The position numbers were made by a program, and so were the translations under genes. Below, piece after piece: positions 45,683 to 55,156 of a stretch of 64,000 nucleotides of DNA. This DNA is from Blastopirellula marina DSM 3645 (lineage in GTDB: Bacteria; Planctomycetota; Planctomycetia; Pirellulales; Pirellulaceae): assembly GCF_000153105.1 (NCBI RefSeq), contig NZ_AANZ01000002.1, positions 124,001 through 188,000 on the forward strand, in the 5' to 3' direction. Numbering within the stretch: position 1 is the first letter of the stretch; the number at the start of each line of letters is the position of its first letter. The notes beneath the pieces are model-generated. The model was not told the DNA's origin. It saw only the letters and a list, made by a program, of their open reading frames with translations, and made no database searches.

Positions 45683-47647
45683 ATGAACATTCTGCAAGCC
45701 CTGCGGGGCCGATTTGACGCTGTTTTGTCCACGATGGTCGACGAAACGGCGCCGCTGCTCGAGATGATTCGGCCGGCCTCGGACACCAAATTTGGCGACT
45801 ACCAGGCCAACTGCGCCATGCCGCTGAAGAAAAAATTGGGCCGCGAGTCGCGTGAGATCGCCGCCGAGATCGTCGAGAAGATCGATCTGTCGGACATGTG
45901 CGAACCGCTGGAGATCGCTGGGCCCGGCTTTATCAATATCAAGCTGAAGGATGCGTGGATCGAAGCGCAGCTGGCCGCCGCAGTCACCGACGAGCGAATC
46001 GGCGTGCCGTTGGTCGCCGAGCCGAAGAAGTACATCCTCGACTTCTCGTCCCCCAACGTCGCCAAACCGATGCACGTCGGACACATCCGCTCGACGGTGA
46101 TCGGCGACTCGCTGGCCAACACGCTGCGGTTTTTGGGGCATGAAGTGATCACCGACAATCACCTGGGAGACTGGGGAACGCAGTTCGGCATGATCATCTA
46201 CGGCTTCAAGCATTTCCGCGACAACGACGCCTACGCCGAGAGTCCGGTCGCCGAACTCTCGCGGCTCTATCGCGAAGTGCGGAAGATCATCGATTTTGTC
46301 GACGGTCAAAAAGCGTTGCCGGCGCGCAAAGCGAAGCTCTCGGAGATGTCGGCCGAACTGGAAGAACGCAAAGCAGCGCCGTCGACCGGCGACAAAGGGG
46401 CCGACAAGAAAGCGGCCAAAGAGCTGCAGAAGCTGGAGCGTCAAGCGAATGAAGCGAGCAAAGAGCTGACCAAGGACCAGGCGAAACTGGCCGAGCTGGC
46501 CGCCGATCCAGAGTTCGCCAAGCTCGCCGCCGAACATGCCGACATCAGCAGCGCCGTCTTAAACGAGACCGCCAAGCTGCATGCCGGCGACGAAGAGAAT
46601 CTCGCTCTCTGGCACGAATTTCTGCCGAAGTGTCGCGAAGACATCCAGCGGATTTATGAGCGGCTAAACGTGAAGTTCGATCATGAGTTGGGCGAAAGCT
46701 TTTATCATGATCAGCTCGCTCCGGTCGTCGACAGCTTTATCGAACAAGGGTTCGCCAAAGAGTCGGAAGGTGCGCTCTGCGTTTTCCTGGAAGGCTTTAA
46801 AGCGCCGATGATCATTCGCAAAAAGGATGGCGCGTTTCTCTACGCGACCACCGACCTGGCGACGATCCAATATCGGATGAACGAATGGCGGCCTGACGCG
46901 ATCCTCTACGTGGTCGACTTCCGCCAAGGGGACCACTTTGAAAAGCTGTTCGCCGCGGCGAAGAAGTGGGGCTATACCGATGTTGAGCTAAAGCACGTTA
47001 GCTTTGGCACCGTGATGGGCGAAGATGGCAAACCGTACAAGACCCGCTCTGGCGATACGGTAGGGCTAGAGGGTTTGCTGGACGAGGCCGTGTCGCGGGC
47101 AGAGAAGATCGTCCGCTCGAACGACAAAGACGGACTGCTGAGCGACGAGCAATACAAAGACGTGGCGCAAGACGTCGGCATCGGCGGTTTGAAATATGGC
47201 GACCTGTCGCAAAACCGCGAGACCGATTACGTCTTTAGCTACGACACGATGCTCGCGCTGCGCGGCAATACGGCGACCTACATGCAGTACGCGTACGCCC
47301 GCTCGCAGAGCATCTTCCGCAATGGGGAAATCGACATCGCGGCGCTGCGATCCAGCGGCGCCAAGATTTGCATCACCTCGCCGGCCGAGCGAGCGCTGGC
47401 GACCAAGGTGTTGCGGTTGCCCGAAGCGCTGCAAGAGATGGTCGCCGACTATCGCCCGAATCAGTTGACGATCTACCTGTTTGAAGAGCTGGCGAAAGCC
47501 TATTCGACCTTCTTTGAGCAATGCCCGGTGCTGAAGGCCGAGACCGCTGAGCAAAAGCAAAGCCGGCTGCTCCTTTGCGATTTAACGGCCCGAGTGATAC
47601 AACAGGGTCTCGCTTTGCTAGGAATCTCGACCGTCGACAAAATGTGA
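45683..47647 (+). CDS. argS: Arginyl-tRNA synthetase with charged helical insertion
   Basis: The class I signature is PNVAKPMHVGHIRST (HIGH form HVGH) at about residues 126-140. The C-terminal half has the FGTVMGEDGKPYKTRSG region in place of KMSKS and the anticodon-binding helix bundle ending GISTVDKM. Residues about 200-300 contain an extra segment with KLSEMSAELEERKA, KKAAKELQKLERQANEA and KDQAKLAELAADPEFAKLAAE, before KLHAGDEENLALWHEF rejoins the family. The insertion makes the protein about 70-80 residues longer than usual. It should form a helical hairpin. A methyltransferase gene follows after 5 bases. Confidence 0.96.
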   Translation: MNILQALRGRFDAVLSTMVDETAPLLEMIRPASDTKFGDYQANCAMPLKKKLGRESREIAAEIVEKIDLSDMCEPLEIAGPGFINIKLKDAWIEAQLAAAVTDERIGVPLVAEPKKYILDFSSPNVAKPMHVGHIRSTVIGDSLANTLRFLGHEVITDNHLGDWGTQFGMIIYGFKHFRDNDAYAESPVAELSRLYREVRKIIDFVDGQKALPARKAKLSEMSAELEERKAAPSTGDKGADKKAAKELQKLERQANEASKELTKDQAKLAELAADPEFAKLAAEHADISSAVLNETAKLHAGDEENLALWHEFLPKCREDIQRIYERLNVKFDHELGESFYHDQLAPVVDSFIEQGFAKESEGALCVFLEGFKAPMIIRKKDGAFLYATTDLATIQYRMNEWRPDAILYVVDFRQGDHFEKLFAAAKKWGYTDVELKHVSFGTVMGEDGKPYKTRSGDTVGLEGLLDEAVSRAEKIVRSNDKDGLLSDEQYKDVAQDVGIGGLKYGDLSQNRETDYVFSYDTMLALRGNTATYMQYAYARSQSIFRNGEIDIAALRSSGAKICITSPAERALATKVLRLPEALQEMVADYRPNQLTIYLFEELAKAYSTFFEQCPVLKAETAEQKQSRLLLCDLTARVIQQGLALLGISTVDKM

Positions 47648-47652
47648 GCCGC

Positions 47653-48561
47653 ATGCCGCGAAAGGACTCGCCGAAACGAGGGAAACTCTCTCCGCCGCCG
47701 CTGGACACGATCCATAGCGGCGACGCGACGGTGGTGCTGGCCGACTGGCCGGACGAGTTCATTGATGTCGTCGTCACGAGTCCCCCTTACTTTCAGCAGC
47801 GTGACTATCAAGGGGAAGATCAAATCGGCTTGGAGAAAACTCCGGCCGAGTATATCGACCGTCTGGTGGCGCTGTTCGCCCAAGTACGCCGCACGCTCAA
47901 GCCGACCGGTTCGATCTGGGTCGTGCTGGGTGACAAGTATGTCAGCGGCGAACTGCTCGGCATGCCGTGGCGCTTTGCGCTCGCCATGAAGGACGCCGGC
48001 TGGATCTTACGCAGCGACGTGATCTGGCAAAAGCCGAACGCGATGCCGTCGAGTGTCAAGACGCGACCGACCACCGATCACGAGTACGTCTTCTTCTTTA
48101 GCAAGAGCAAAGACTACTATTACGACGCCGACGCGATCCGCGAGCCGCATGTCACCTTTAGCGAGAACAGCCGCATGAAGGGAGGCCGTCGCCATTTTCA
48201 TCAGCGCGGCGGCACGCCGGAAGCGGGTAAGAACGGGGGCTCCTCAAACCTACATGACGCTCGCTGGGATCAGGCGTTCCATCCGCAAGGACGCAACAAG
48301 CGCACGGTCTGGTCGATCTCGCTCTCGAAATTCCGCGAAGCCCATTTCGCCGTCTTCCCCGAGAAGCTGGTCGAGACTTGCTTGCTGGCGACTTGCCCCG
48401 CAGAAGGCGTCGCGCTCGATCCCTTTATGGGCAGCGGAACCGTCGGCGTGGTAGCGCGCAAGTTAGGCCGGCATTATCTGGGTGTAGATCAGTCGGCGGA
48501 GTACTGCGAGATGGCCCGCAAACGGCTTGAGCAGGATGTCGAGCGGGTGCTGTTTACCTAG
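47653..48561 (+). CDS. DNA methyltransferase, probably N4-cytosine (beta class), apparently orphan
   Basis: The start at 47653 (MPRKDSPKRGK) lies 5 bases after the argS stop. Motif IV is VVTSPPYFQQRDY at about residues 40-52; SPPY is the form usual for N4-methylcytosine enzymes, with N6-adenine as an alternative. The AdoMet-binding motif I lies late (LDPFMGSGTVGVVARKLGRHYLGVD), giving the beta-class order. SDVIWQKPNAMPSSVKTRPT and TDHEYVFFFSKS are other family segments. A loop of Gly/Arg/His residues (about 175-205) may be part of the target recognition region. No restriction endonuclease gene lies near, so it looks solitary. Confidence 0.92.
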   Translation: MPRKDSPKRGKLSPPPLDTIHSGDATVVLADWPDEFIDVVVTSPPYFQQRDYQGEDQIGLEKTPAEYIDRLVALFAQVRRTLKPTGSIWVVLGDKYVSGELLGMPWRFALAMKDAGWILRSDVIWQKPNAMPSSVKTRPTTDHEYVFFFSKSKDYYYDADAIREPHVTFSENSRMKGGRRHFHQRGGTPEAGKNGGSSNLHDARWDQAFHPQGRNKRTVWSISLSKFREAHFAVFPEKLVETCLLATCPAEGVALDPFMGSGTVGVVARKLGRHYLGVDQSAEYCEMARKRLEQDVERVLFT

Positions 48562-48649
48562 TGCCGCAAGCTTCGACCGAGGATTTTGTGGACGGGCTGC
48601 TCGATCGCAGCAATGCGAACTCCATATCGCCAGCCAAGCCGTTAGGCGG

Positions 48650-49615
48650 TTAGTCTTGCTTAGCGACCGGCTGCGTTGCGTCTACCGCGTGCACAGGCTC
48701 CGTTTCGACTGGAGGCTGATCGGCGAGAAATAGTCGCTCGTATTCCTTCGCGTAGTGTCCTTCGCCGTAGGTGAGCTCGCCCCCTTGGAAACCGACGAAG
48801 GAGGCGCCCACGGCCAGGACGCAACAACCCGCAAACCACACGAGCTTGCGACGGAAGCTCTCTTTTTTGATGGCCGAGTGAGCGATAGGCACAAGTGCAA
48901 GAGAAAACAGGGTTACGCCGATTCCCAGCCAGCGGTGCCGATCGATTCCGCTGGATGGATCTAGCGAAAAGGGATCGACGTAGCCTTGATCGGTCGCGTA
49001 GGCCCAGCCCATCAGGCAGGCCGGAATTGCGGTAAGCGCACCGACCCACAAACAATGGAACGCCGCCGATTCTAGCGGCTTGCCTGCGAAAAAGGATAAA
49101 GCGAGAAAGGCCATCGAAATGGATAGCAGCGCAATCGGAAAATGAGTCGAAGCTGGATGAAACAATCCTTGGAACAACCAGATTTTGGCCGCCATGCTCA
49201 GCGGCGGCGCTTCCTCAGGCGCTTGGGCTGCAGAGCCCGGCGCTGCGGTGGACTCGACCCATTCGTAATTCGCACCTTCCTCGATCCACAGCTTCATGAT
49301 CGCCAGATCGGCGGTCGGTAATCCGCCATCGCCCTCATGCGCGGGAGGCGGCATCATCATCGAAGTATCCTCGGTCGCCAAGTAATCGGTCCACAGCGAA
49401 CTCGACTCCAAATCGCCCGGCTCGACATAAAAGCTCATCGAGAGCGCATCATCCACCCGAAAGTCATTTTTGGCCTTCTCGGGACCATGGCATTTGAGAC
49501 ATTGAGATTCCAAGATCGGTTGGACGTCGCGACCAAAGTCCACAATCGTTTGGGCGCAAGCGGCGGCCGAAATGAGTTGGCTAAGCAGGACGCCAAGCAG
49601 TATACGAAAGTGCAT
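48650..49615 (-). CDS. Membrane protein with Planctomycete cytochrome c domain and DUF2231-like region
   Basis: A signal peptide ends near ACAQ. The PSCyt1-type domain follows with the haem motif CLKCHG (about residues 38-43) and the family MMMPPP segment. After a linker, five membrane helices (about 150-300) begin GLFHPASTHFPIALLSISMAF, whose His residues and HP-THFP pattern are those of DUF2231-type proteins. LESAAFHCLWVGAL and HRWLGIGVTLFSL follow. Such proteins probably pass electrons at the membrane; no oxidase is encoded nearby. The role is inference. Confidence 0.88.
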   Translation of the reverse strand: MHFRILLGVLLSQLISAAACAQTIVDFGRDVQPILESQCLKCHGPEKAKNDFRVDDALSMSFYVEPGDLESSSLWTDYLATEDTSMMMPPPAHEGDGGLPTADLAIMKLWIEEGANYEWVESTAAPGSAAQAPEEAPPLSMAAKIWLFQGLFHPASTHFPIALLSISMAFLALSFFAGKPLESAAFHCLWVGALTAIPACLMGWAYATDQGYVDPFSLDPSSGIDRHRWLGIGVTLFSLALVPIAHSAIKKESFRRKLVWFAGCCVLAVGASFVGFQGGELTYGEGHYAKEYERLFLADQPPVETEPVHAVDATQPVAKQD

Positions 49616-49990
49616 ATCGCTTCCTGGAATTCAAATGGCTGACGCAACGAACAAGGTAGGGGGGGAGCGTTTGAAGTTGCGTCGGTAGGGTAGGCGACTT
49701 CTAACTTAGCCCATCTCGTTTCGAATTGAAACAGCTTTTGTAGACTTTGCTCGTTAAATTCGCTTACGGGCGCAGAACGAACCATAGTCCGATTGAGCTT
49801 GGTCATTTTTTGCATAAATCACTTACTCAAGTCGGTGCATCTCGGCTCACAATGCGGGGAAGTTACCCGATAGCGGCGAGCGATTCGCAGGCCGAGCTTG
49901 CTGGAGATTCGCCGCGCAGCATCCAATCTACGAGCCTGTTAGATTGCAGCTATTACTTTCTCTCTCATTCTACCCCCTGCGTAGATCGCC
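49616..49990. other. Divergent intergenic region, cytochrome and sulfatase genes
   Basis: 375 bases with no supported gene, repeat or strong stem-loop. Promoters for both divergent genes are expected but not evident. Confidence 0.4.
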
Positions 49991-51358
49991 ATGCCTGCTA
50001 TTCGTTCTCTGATTCTCACCATCGCACTGACTCTCGCTTCGGTCGCGACCACCTTCGCGACCGATGCTCCCCGGCCGAATATCGTTTTTCTTCTGGCCGA
50101 TGATCTTGGCGGCGCCGATGTCAGCTGGCGCGGCAGCCCGATTAAGACGCCGCAGTTAGACGCATTGGCCAACTCCGGCGCCAAGCTCGAGCAATTTTAC
50201 GTGCAGCCGGTTTGTTCGCCCACACGATCGGCGCTGCTGACTGGACGCTATCCAATGCGGTACGGATTGCAGGTGGGAGTCGTTCGCCCTTGGGCCGACT
50301 ACGGATTGCCGCTGGATGAGAGGACCTTGGCCGAGGCGCTGCAAGACGCAGGCTACGAAACGGCGATCGTCGGCAAATGGCACTTGGGTCATGTCTCCCC
50401 CGCCTATCTGCCGATGGCGCGCGGCTTCGATCATCAATATGGACACTACAACGGGGCGCTTGACTACTTCACCCATGACCGCGACGGCGGGCACGATTGG
50501 CACAAAGACGATCACGTCAATCGAGACGAAGGTTATGCGACCCACCTGATCGCTCAAGAAGCGGTGCGTGTGATTCAAGATCGTGACAAAAAGAAGCCTC
50601 TCTTTTTGTACGTGCCGTTCAACGCGGTGCACTCACCGCTGCAAGTGCCGGAAAGCTACGCGGCCCCCTACGGCGACATGAAAAAACGGCGTCAGGCCTA
50701 CGCCGGCATGGTCGCCGCTTTGGATGAAGCGGTTGGCCAGATCGTTGACGAGATCCAGCGGCAAGAGATGCTCGATAACACGCTCTTCATTTTCTCCAGC
50801 GACAACGGCGGACCAGAGCCCGGCAAGCTGACCGATAACGGACCGCTGCGCGGCGGCAAGCATACGCTGTACGAAGGAGGCGTCCGCGTCTGTGCGTTCG
50901 CATCTTGGAAAGGGAGGATCGCCCCCGGCTCGAAAGTCGAAGCGCCGCTGCATATCGTCGACTGGTATCCGACTTTGATTGAGCTGGCCGGCGGTTCGCT
51001 GCAACAAGCCAAGCCGCTCGATGGTCGCAACATCTGGCCATCGATCACTACAGGCGAACCTTCGCCGCACGACGTGATCGTCTGCAACATCACGCCGACC
51101 GAAGGCGCGATCCGCGTTGGTGATTGGAAGCTGGTCGTCCACAACATCGGCAAGCCAAGAGAAAAGGTCGAGCTGTTCAATCTGAGCGACGACCTGGCCG
51201 AGCAACAGAATCGGGCGACCACCAATGCCAAAATGCTGCGGAAGCTACGAAACCGCTTTGACCAACTCGCATCGGAAGCGGCCCCTGCCAAAAACGCCGG
51301 TCCGCAGCCGAAAGATTATCAAGCGCCGGCGATCTGGGGCGAAAGAGCCCACCCCTGA
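49991..51358 (+). CDS. Secreted sulfatase (arylsulfatase type)
   Basis: A signal peptide (SLILTIALTLASVATTFA) precedes NIVFLLADDLGG, whose Asp pair binds Ca2+. CSPTRSALLTGRYPMR near residue 75 is the sulfatase signature; its Cys is the formylglycine precursor in C-x-P-S/T-R form. GKWHLGH and SSDNGGPEPG hold further active-site residues. Planctomycetes use many such enzymes on sulfated polysaccharides. The formylglycine-generating enzyme is not in the window. The exact sulfated substrate cannot be named. Confidence 0.95.
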   Translation: MPAIRSLILTIALTLASVATTFATDAPRPNIVFLLADDLGGADVSWRGSPIKTPQLDALANSGAKLEQFYVQPVCSPTRSALLTGRYPMRYGLQVGVVRPWADYGLPLDERTLAEALQDAGYETAIVGKWHLGHVSPAYLPMARGFDHQYGHYNGALDYFTHDRDGGHDWHKDDHVNRDEGYATHLIAQEAVRVIQDRDKKKPLFLYVPFNAVHSPLQVPESYAAPYGDMKKRRQAYAGMVAALDEAVGQIVDEIQRQEMLDNTLFIFSSDNGGPEPGKLTDNGPLRGGKHTLYEGGVRVCAFASWKGRIAPGSKVEAPLHIVDWYPTLIELAGGSLQQAKPLDGRNIWPSITTGEPSPHDVIVCNITPTEGAIRVGDWKLVVHNIGKPREKVELFNLSDDLAEQQNRATTNAKMLRKLRNRFDQLASEAAPAKNAGPQPKDYQAPAIWGERAHP

Positions 51359-51578
51359 AGTAACCACTCGTAGCGTCACACGCCGTCATTAGACATTGTG
51401 CCCGGCTCTATCCCGTCTGTTCCCCTCGACTTTCGCATTGACTGTCCCGCAATGCCCGCCTGCCGGGCGATTGACGCATCGGCCTGGCCCCCCGACAATG
51501 ATGGATTCTTCGGCCGCCCGCTAGGACGCTCAGGCCGGTCGCGACTATTCTGCTTCGCCCCGCTAACTTCGGAACGCC

Positions 51579-52832
51579 ATGAATTTCATTAAGCAAAATG
51601 ACCCGTCGGTTTGGGAAGCGATCGCTCATGAGCAGCGCCGTCAGGCGGACGGGCTCGAGTTAATCGCGTCAGAAAACTACACCAGCGCCGCGATTCAACA
51701 AGCGGCCGGATCGGTGCTGACTAACAAATACGCCGAAGGTTACCCCGGTCGGCGTTACTATGGCGGCTGCGAGTATGTCGACGTCGTCGAGCAAATCGCG
51801 ATCGACCGCGCCAAAGAACTGTTTGGCGCCGAGCATGCCAATGTGCAGCCGCACGCCGGATCGCAGGCCAACTTCGCCGTCTATCTGACCGCGGTCAATC
51901 CCGGCGATACGATCCTGGGCTTGGACCTGGCGCACGGCGGACACCTGACGCACGGCATGAAGCTGAACGTCTCGGGGCAGCTCTACAACTTTGTCAGCTA
52001 CGGGGTCGATCGCGAAACGCAGCGGCTCGACTTCGATCAGATCGTCAAACTGGCTCGCGAGCACAAGCCGAAACTGATCGTCGCCGGCGCCAGCGCCTAT
52101 CCGCGTGAGATCCCGCACGAGAAGTTCGCCGAGATCGCCGCCGAAGTCGGCGCCAAGCTGTTTGTCGACATGGCCCACTACGCCGGTCTGGTCGCAGGCG
52201 GCATGCACAACAGCCCAGTGCCGTACGCCGATTTTGTCACCACCACGACGCACAAGACGCTCCGCGGCCCGCGCAGCGGTTTGATCCTCTGCAAAGAGGA
52301 GCACGCGAAGCTCATCAATCGCAACGTCTTCCCCGGCACGCAAGGTGGTCCGCTGATGCACATCGTCGCCGCCAAAGCGATCTGTTTTGGCGAAGCGCTG
52401 CAGCCGTCGTTCAAGGAGTACGCCAAGCAGGTGGTCGCGAACGCCAAGACGTTGGCCGACACGTTGATGGCCGGCGGAGTTCGCCTGATGACCGGCGGCA
52501 CCGAGAACCACTTGATGTTGATGGACGTCACGTCGGTCGGTACGACCGGCGCGATCGCCGAAGCGGTTCTCGATCACTGCGGCATCACGGTCAACAAGAA
52601 CATGATCCCGTTCGACGAACGGAAACCGATGGACCCCAGCGGCATCCGCATCGGCTCGCCCGCGCTGACGACCCGCGGCATGAAAGAAGCCGAAATGAAG
52701 CAGGTCGGCGAGTGGATCCTGCAGGCGTTGAAAGCCCCCGAAGATCAAAAGACGCACGTCGCGATCCGAACCGAAGTGCTGGAACTGTGCAAGAATTTCG
52801 CCGTTCCGGCGGCGCCGGTTGAGATGAGCTAG
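51579..52832 (+). CDS. glyA: Serine hydroxymethyltransferase
   Basis: GlyA is a PLP enzyme that converts serine and tetrahydrofolate to glycine and methylene-tetrahydrofolate. [33 protein letters not shown] and [11 protein letters not shown] are the N-terminal family segments. [14 protein letters not shown] holds the PLP lysine near residue 226. Length 417 is standard. The ATG lacks a strong ribosome site. A terminator follows 32 bases after the stop. Confidence 0.97.
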   Translation: MNFIKQNDPSVWEAIAHEQRRQADGLELIASENYTSAAIQQAAGSVLTNKYAEGYPGRRYYGGCEYVDVVEQIAIDRAKELFGAEHANVQPHAGSQANFAVYLTAVNPGDTILGLDLAHGGHLTHGMKLNVSGQLYNFVSYGVDRETQRLDFDQIVKLAREHKPKLIVAGASAYPREIPHEKFAEIAAEVGAKLFVDMAHYAGLVAGGMHNSPVPYADFVTTTTHKTLRGPRSGLILCKEEHAKLINRNVFPGTQGGPLMHIVAAKAICFGEALQPSFKEYAKQVVANAKTLADTLMAGGVRLMTGGTENHLMLMDVTSVGTTGAIAEAVLDHCGITVNKNMIPFDERKPMDPSGIRIGSPALTTRGMKEAEMKQVGEWILQALKAPEDQKTHVAIRTEVLELCKNFAVPAAPVEMS

Positions 52833-52864
52833 GGCTCTCTTCCAACGAAACGCAGCGAATGAGC

Positions 52865-52890
52865 AGAGCCCCGTGAAGGGGCTCTTTTTT
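52865..52890 (+). terminator. Rho-independent terminator after glyA
   Basis: AGAGCCCC and GGGGCTCT form a perfect 8-bp stem with a 5-base loop, followed by TTTTT. Confidence 0.93.
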
Positions 52891-53335
52891 ATGGAGAGAC
52901 AGACCGGCGACTCCCTTAATCTTCGTAGCCTGCTGCGCGAAGCAATCGCAAAAGCCGTCTTCGCCGTTTCTCACCATTCCCCCTAAGATGCCTCATTTTC
53001 TTGCGCATTTTGCGAAATCCTGCTTGCCATTAGGGTCGAACAAGAGCCGTATCGATAAATAAATCGGTGGTGGCCGCGACACTTTCATCGCGTCAGAAAG
53101 AACGTACCGGTCGTTGAACGACTTAAACGCACGTTTTTCCCGAAACAAGGGTACGTTCTTGTCTATTCATGCGGATTTGCGGTCTCGGTGGGAATCATCA
53201 AGACTTTCATATCCCTGGCGCCAAGCTTTTGCTATGATTTTTTTGGATAAAAATTCTCCATAAAAACGCGACATCCTTCATCGCAAGCTCTTCCTGCTTA
53301 TCTCTCATTCTCACCTTTCGCTGGAGAGGAACGAC
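52891..53335. other. Intergenic leader before a DUF1559 gene
   Basis: About 445 bases with no supported gene. It contains the inverted repeat at 53098-53160. After it, the sequence becomes A/T-rich (53195-53260), which is probably the promoter and leader of the DUF1559 gene. Confidence 0.5.
53098..53160. repeat. 11-bp inverted repeat with a 41-base centre upstream of a DUF1559 gene
   Basis: AAGAACGTACC (53098-53108) is repeated in inverse form at 53150-53160. The arms could bind a dimeric regulator or form a stem in a leader RNA about 180 bases before the start codon. Neither can be chosen by eye. Confidence 0.5.
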
Positions 53336-54250
53336 ATGATTTCGTTCGCGCGACGACGCTCGGGGTTTACCTTGGTCGAATTGCTGGTGGTCATCGCGAT
53401 CATCGGCGTCTTGATTGCTTTGCTCTTGCCGGCGGTGCAACAAGCCCGCGAGGCCGCTCGCAAGATGCAGTGCGGCAACAACCTGAAGCAGATCGGATTG
53501 GCGTTGCACAACTATCACGATACCAACGGCCGCTTTCCACCGGGGTACTACATGGGACTCAATCAATCTGGCACGGCGGAGAACTTGCTCCGTTACAGTT
53601 GGTTTCAATCACTCTTGCCGTTCGTCGAGCAGACTGCGTTGTTTGATTCGGTCCAAACCGATATCCAAGCGGGCAGATTGCCTTGGGAATTTACCCAGCG
53701 CCAGACGATCGTCAACGGCTTCATGTGTCCATCCGATCCAGCGAATCCCAAGGTAGGTCCGTTGCGCGGATTTCATGGCAACTATGTCGTCTCTCATGGT
53801 TCGCATAGCTTAAAGAACGCCGATAACGATCGAAAGGCTGACGGGATGTTCTTTGTCGAATCCCGAATTCGGATCGCAGACGTCGTAGACGGTACGAGCA
53901 ACGTGGCGATGCTAGGCGAGATCATCCTGGTGCCGGACGACATCGATCGCCGGGGCGCTTACTACATGACCGGCTGGAACAACGCCAACGTCACTTTGGC
54001 GCTGCGCGATACGCCCAACTCGGACTCGCCTGACACGGCCAATTCGGCCACGATTGTCGACTACCCGCCGCGTGCTCCCGGAGTCGCAACGACCGAGTGG
54101 TGTCGCATGGGCTCCCGAAGTTATCATCCTGGCGGCGTGCTGGTAGGGAGGGCTGACGCGTCGGTCGGGTTTGTTACCGAGACAATTGATCTAACCACCT
54201 GGAACCGCTTCGGCTCTCGCAACGATGGCGAAGTGTTAGGAGAGATCTAA
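53336..54250 (+). CDS. DUF1559 protein with prepilin-type N-terminus
   Basis: [18 protein letters not shown] at residues 9-26 is the pseudopilin cleavage and helix region, followed by [34 protein letters not shown] and FMCPSDP are family segments. The end motif reads HPGGVLVGRADAS, with DA in place of DG. Length 304 is usual. GAGAGGAACGAC before the ATG is a good ribosome site. A lipoprotein gene follows 55 bases later. Confidence 0.95.
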   Translation: MISFARRRSGFTLVELLVVIAIIGVLIALLLPAVQQAREAARKMQCGNNLKQIGLALHNYHDTNGRFPPGYYMGLNQSGTAENLLRYSWFQSLLPFVEQTALFDSVQTDIQAGRLPWEFTQRQTIVNGFMCPSDPANPKVGPLRGFHGNYVVSHGSHSLKNADNDRKADGMFFVESRIRIADVVDGTSNVAMLGEIILVPDDIDRRGAYYMTGWNNANVTLALRDTPNSDSPDTANSATIVDYPPRAPGVATTEWCRMGSRSYHPGGVLVGRADASVGFVTETIDLTTWNRFGSRNDGEVLGEI

Positions 54251-54305
54251 CGCAACGAGAGAGTGGGTTCGTCATCATTTCGCGAAAACGGGAGTGGAAG
54301 TAAAC

Positions 54306-54719
54306 ATGGCTTGGGTTATTTATCGAATCACAGCGATGCTAGGCGTCGTACTGATGGTTGTCGGCTGCCAGGTGCAAAGCGGGCCGGTCACCTATCCTGT
54401 TTCGGGGATGGTCACCTATCAGGGGAAGCCGTTAGAAAAAGGGCGAATCAGTTTTATTCCCGATACGAAAGAAATCGGAAGCGGGCCGACTTGCGCTTGT
54501 GAAATTATCGCCGGCAAATTCGACGGCAAATCGACTGCCGGAGTGAAGAAGATCGAGATCTACGGATCTTGGAAAACCGGACGCATGATGACGATGGATG
54601 ACGGCAGCGGCCAGGTTGCCGAAATCGCTTCAATCCCCGGCAAATATAACGAACTCAGCCAGATCAAAGTGGAACTGCTCCCGCAAGCCAACGCAGGGTT
54701 AGCGTTCGATCTCCAATAA
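54306..54719 (+). CDS. Small lipoprotein paired with a DUF1559 protein
   Basis: The ATG at 54306 follows GGAAG by 5 bases, better than the ATG at 54294. The signal ends in lipobox VVGC (about residue 20). YPVSGMVTYQGKPLEKGRISF begins the beta-sandwich (residues about 28-48). IPGKYNELSQIKVELLPQ and the hydrophobic end are like those of the lipoprotein at 7233-7679. A strong terminator follows at 54747. Function unknown. Confidence 0.85.
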   Translation: MAWVIYRITAMLGVVLMVVGCQVQSGPVTYPVSGMVTYQGKPLEKGRISFIPDTKEIGSGPTCACEIIAGKFDGKSTAGVKKIEIYGSWKTGRMMTMDDGSGQVAEIASIPGKYNELSQIKVELLPQANAGLAFDLQ

Positions 54720-54746
54720 GCGATCGCCGCGATCGAATGCTGTACG

Positions 54747-54773
54747 AAGAGCCCCATGATGGGGCTCTTTTTG
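54747..54773 (+). terminator. Rho-independent terminator after the DUF1559/lipoprotein pair
   Basis: AAGAGCCCC and GGGGCTCTT form a perfect 9-bp stem around a 5-base loop, followed by a T run. Confidence 0.92.
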
Positions 54774-54801
54774 TTGGGCGGGGCCGCCAGCTTCTTTTCT
54801 T

Positions 54802-55000
54802 GGCCGCCTTTCGCTCCGGCTTCTCCCTCAAAATCAGCCGCACGGCGTTAGCCGCGGTTTCTGACAGGAAAGCATTGTTGTCGACGGAAGAGTTGGAGAC
54901 AAGAAACCGCGGCTAACGCCGTGCGGCTGAGAAGAACGCGGAGACCTAGTCGTTTTATCGTTGGAAAATCAATGGGGCAGCTCGCAGGAAACCGCTCTCC
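54802..55000. repeat. ~200-bp interspersed repeat, intact copy
   Basis: Three parts match the copy at 38791-40559 in inverse orientation and in the same order: the left segment 54802-54833 (GCCGCCTTTCG core), the palindrome 54834-54930, and a right segment 54959-55000 (GTTGGAAAATCAATGGGGCA core). The short spacer between the last two is also similar (ACGCGGAGACCTAGTC). It encodes no supported protein. The rest of the spacer to the DoxX gene shows nothing else. Confidence 0.8.
54834..54930. repeat. 97-bp palindromic element with perfect 29-bp arms
   Basis: The arms 54834-54862 and 54902-54930 are perfectly inverted and enclose 39 bases. A transcript would form a very stable hairpin. The other copy, split by the insertion sequence, keeps the arms with few changes although its centre differs in length and sequence. 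This favours selection for, or spread of, the palindrome. Confidence 0.9.
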
Positions 55001-55156
55001 TGGTCGAATGATTCGATAAAACGCAATTTCAAGACTGTGCGACTTCTAAGAAATGCTCGCTAAGATCAGGACGTTGATTGCCCCGCGGTTTCCTCGCTCG
55101 TTATACTGCGATATCTCCCCCAGCCAACGTCACCAGTAACACGTAAAGACATACCG

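Noticed and set aside
45674-46537. Minus-strand frame of about 290 codons
   Set aside because: It is the shadow of the N-terminal half of argS.
51669-52757. Minus-strand frame of about 360 codons
   Set aside because: It is the shadow of glyA, with no start signal and no recognisable domain.
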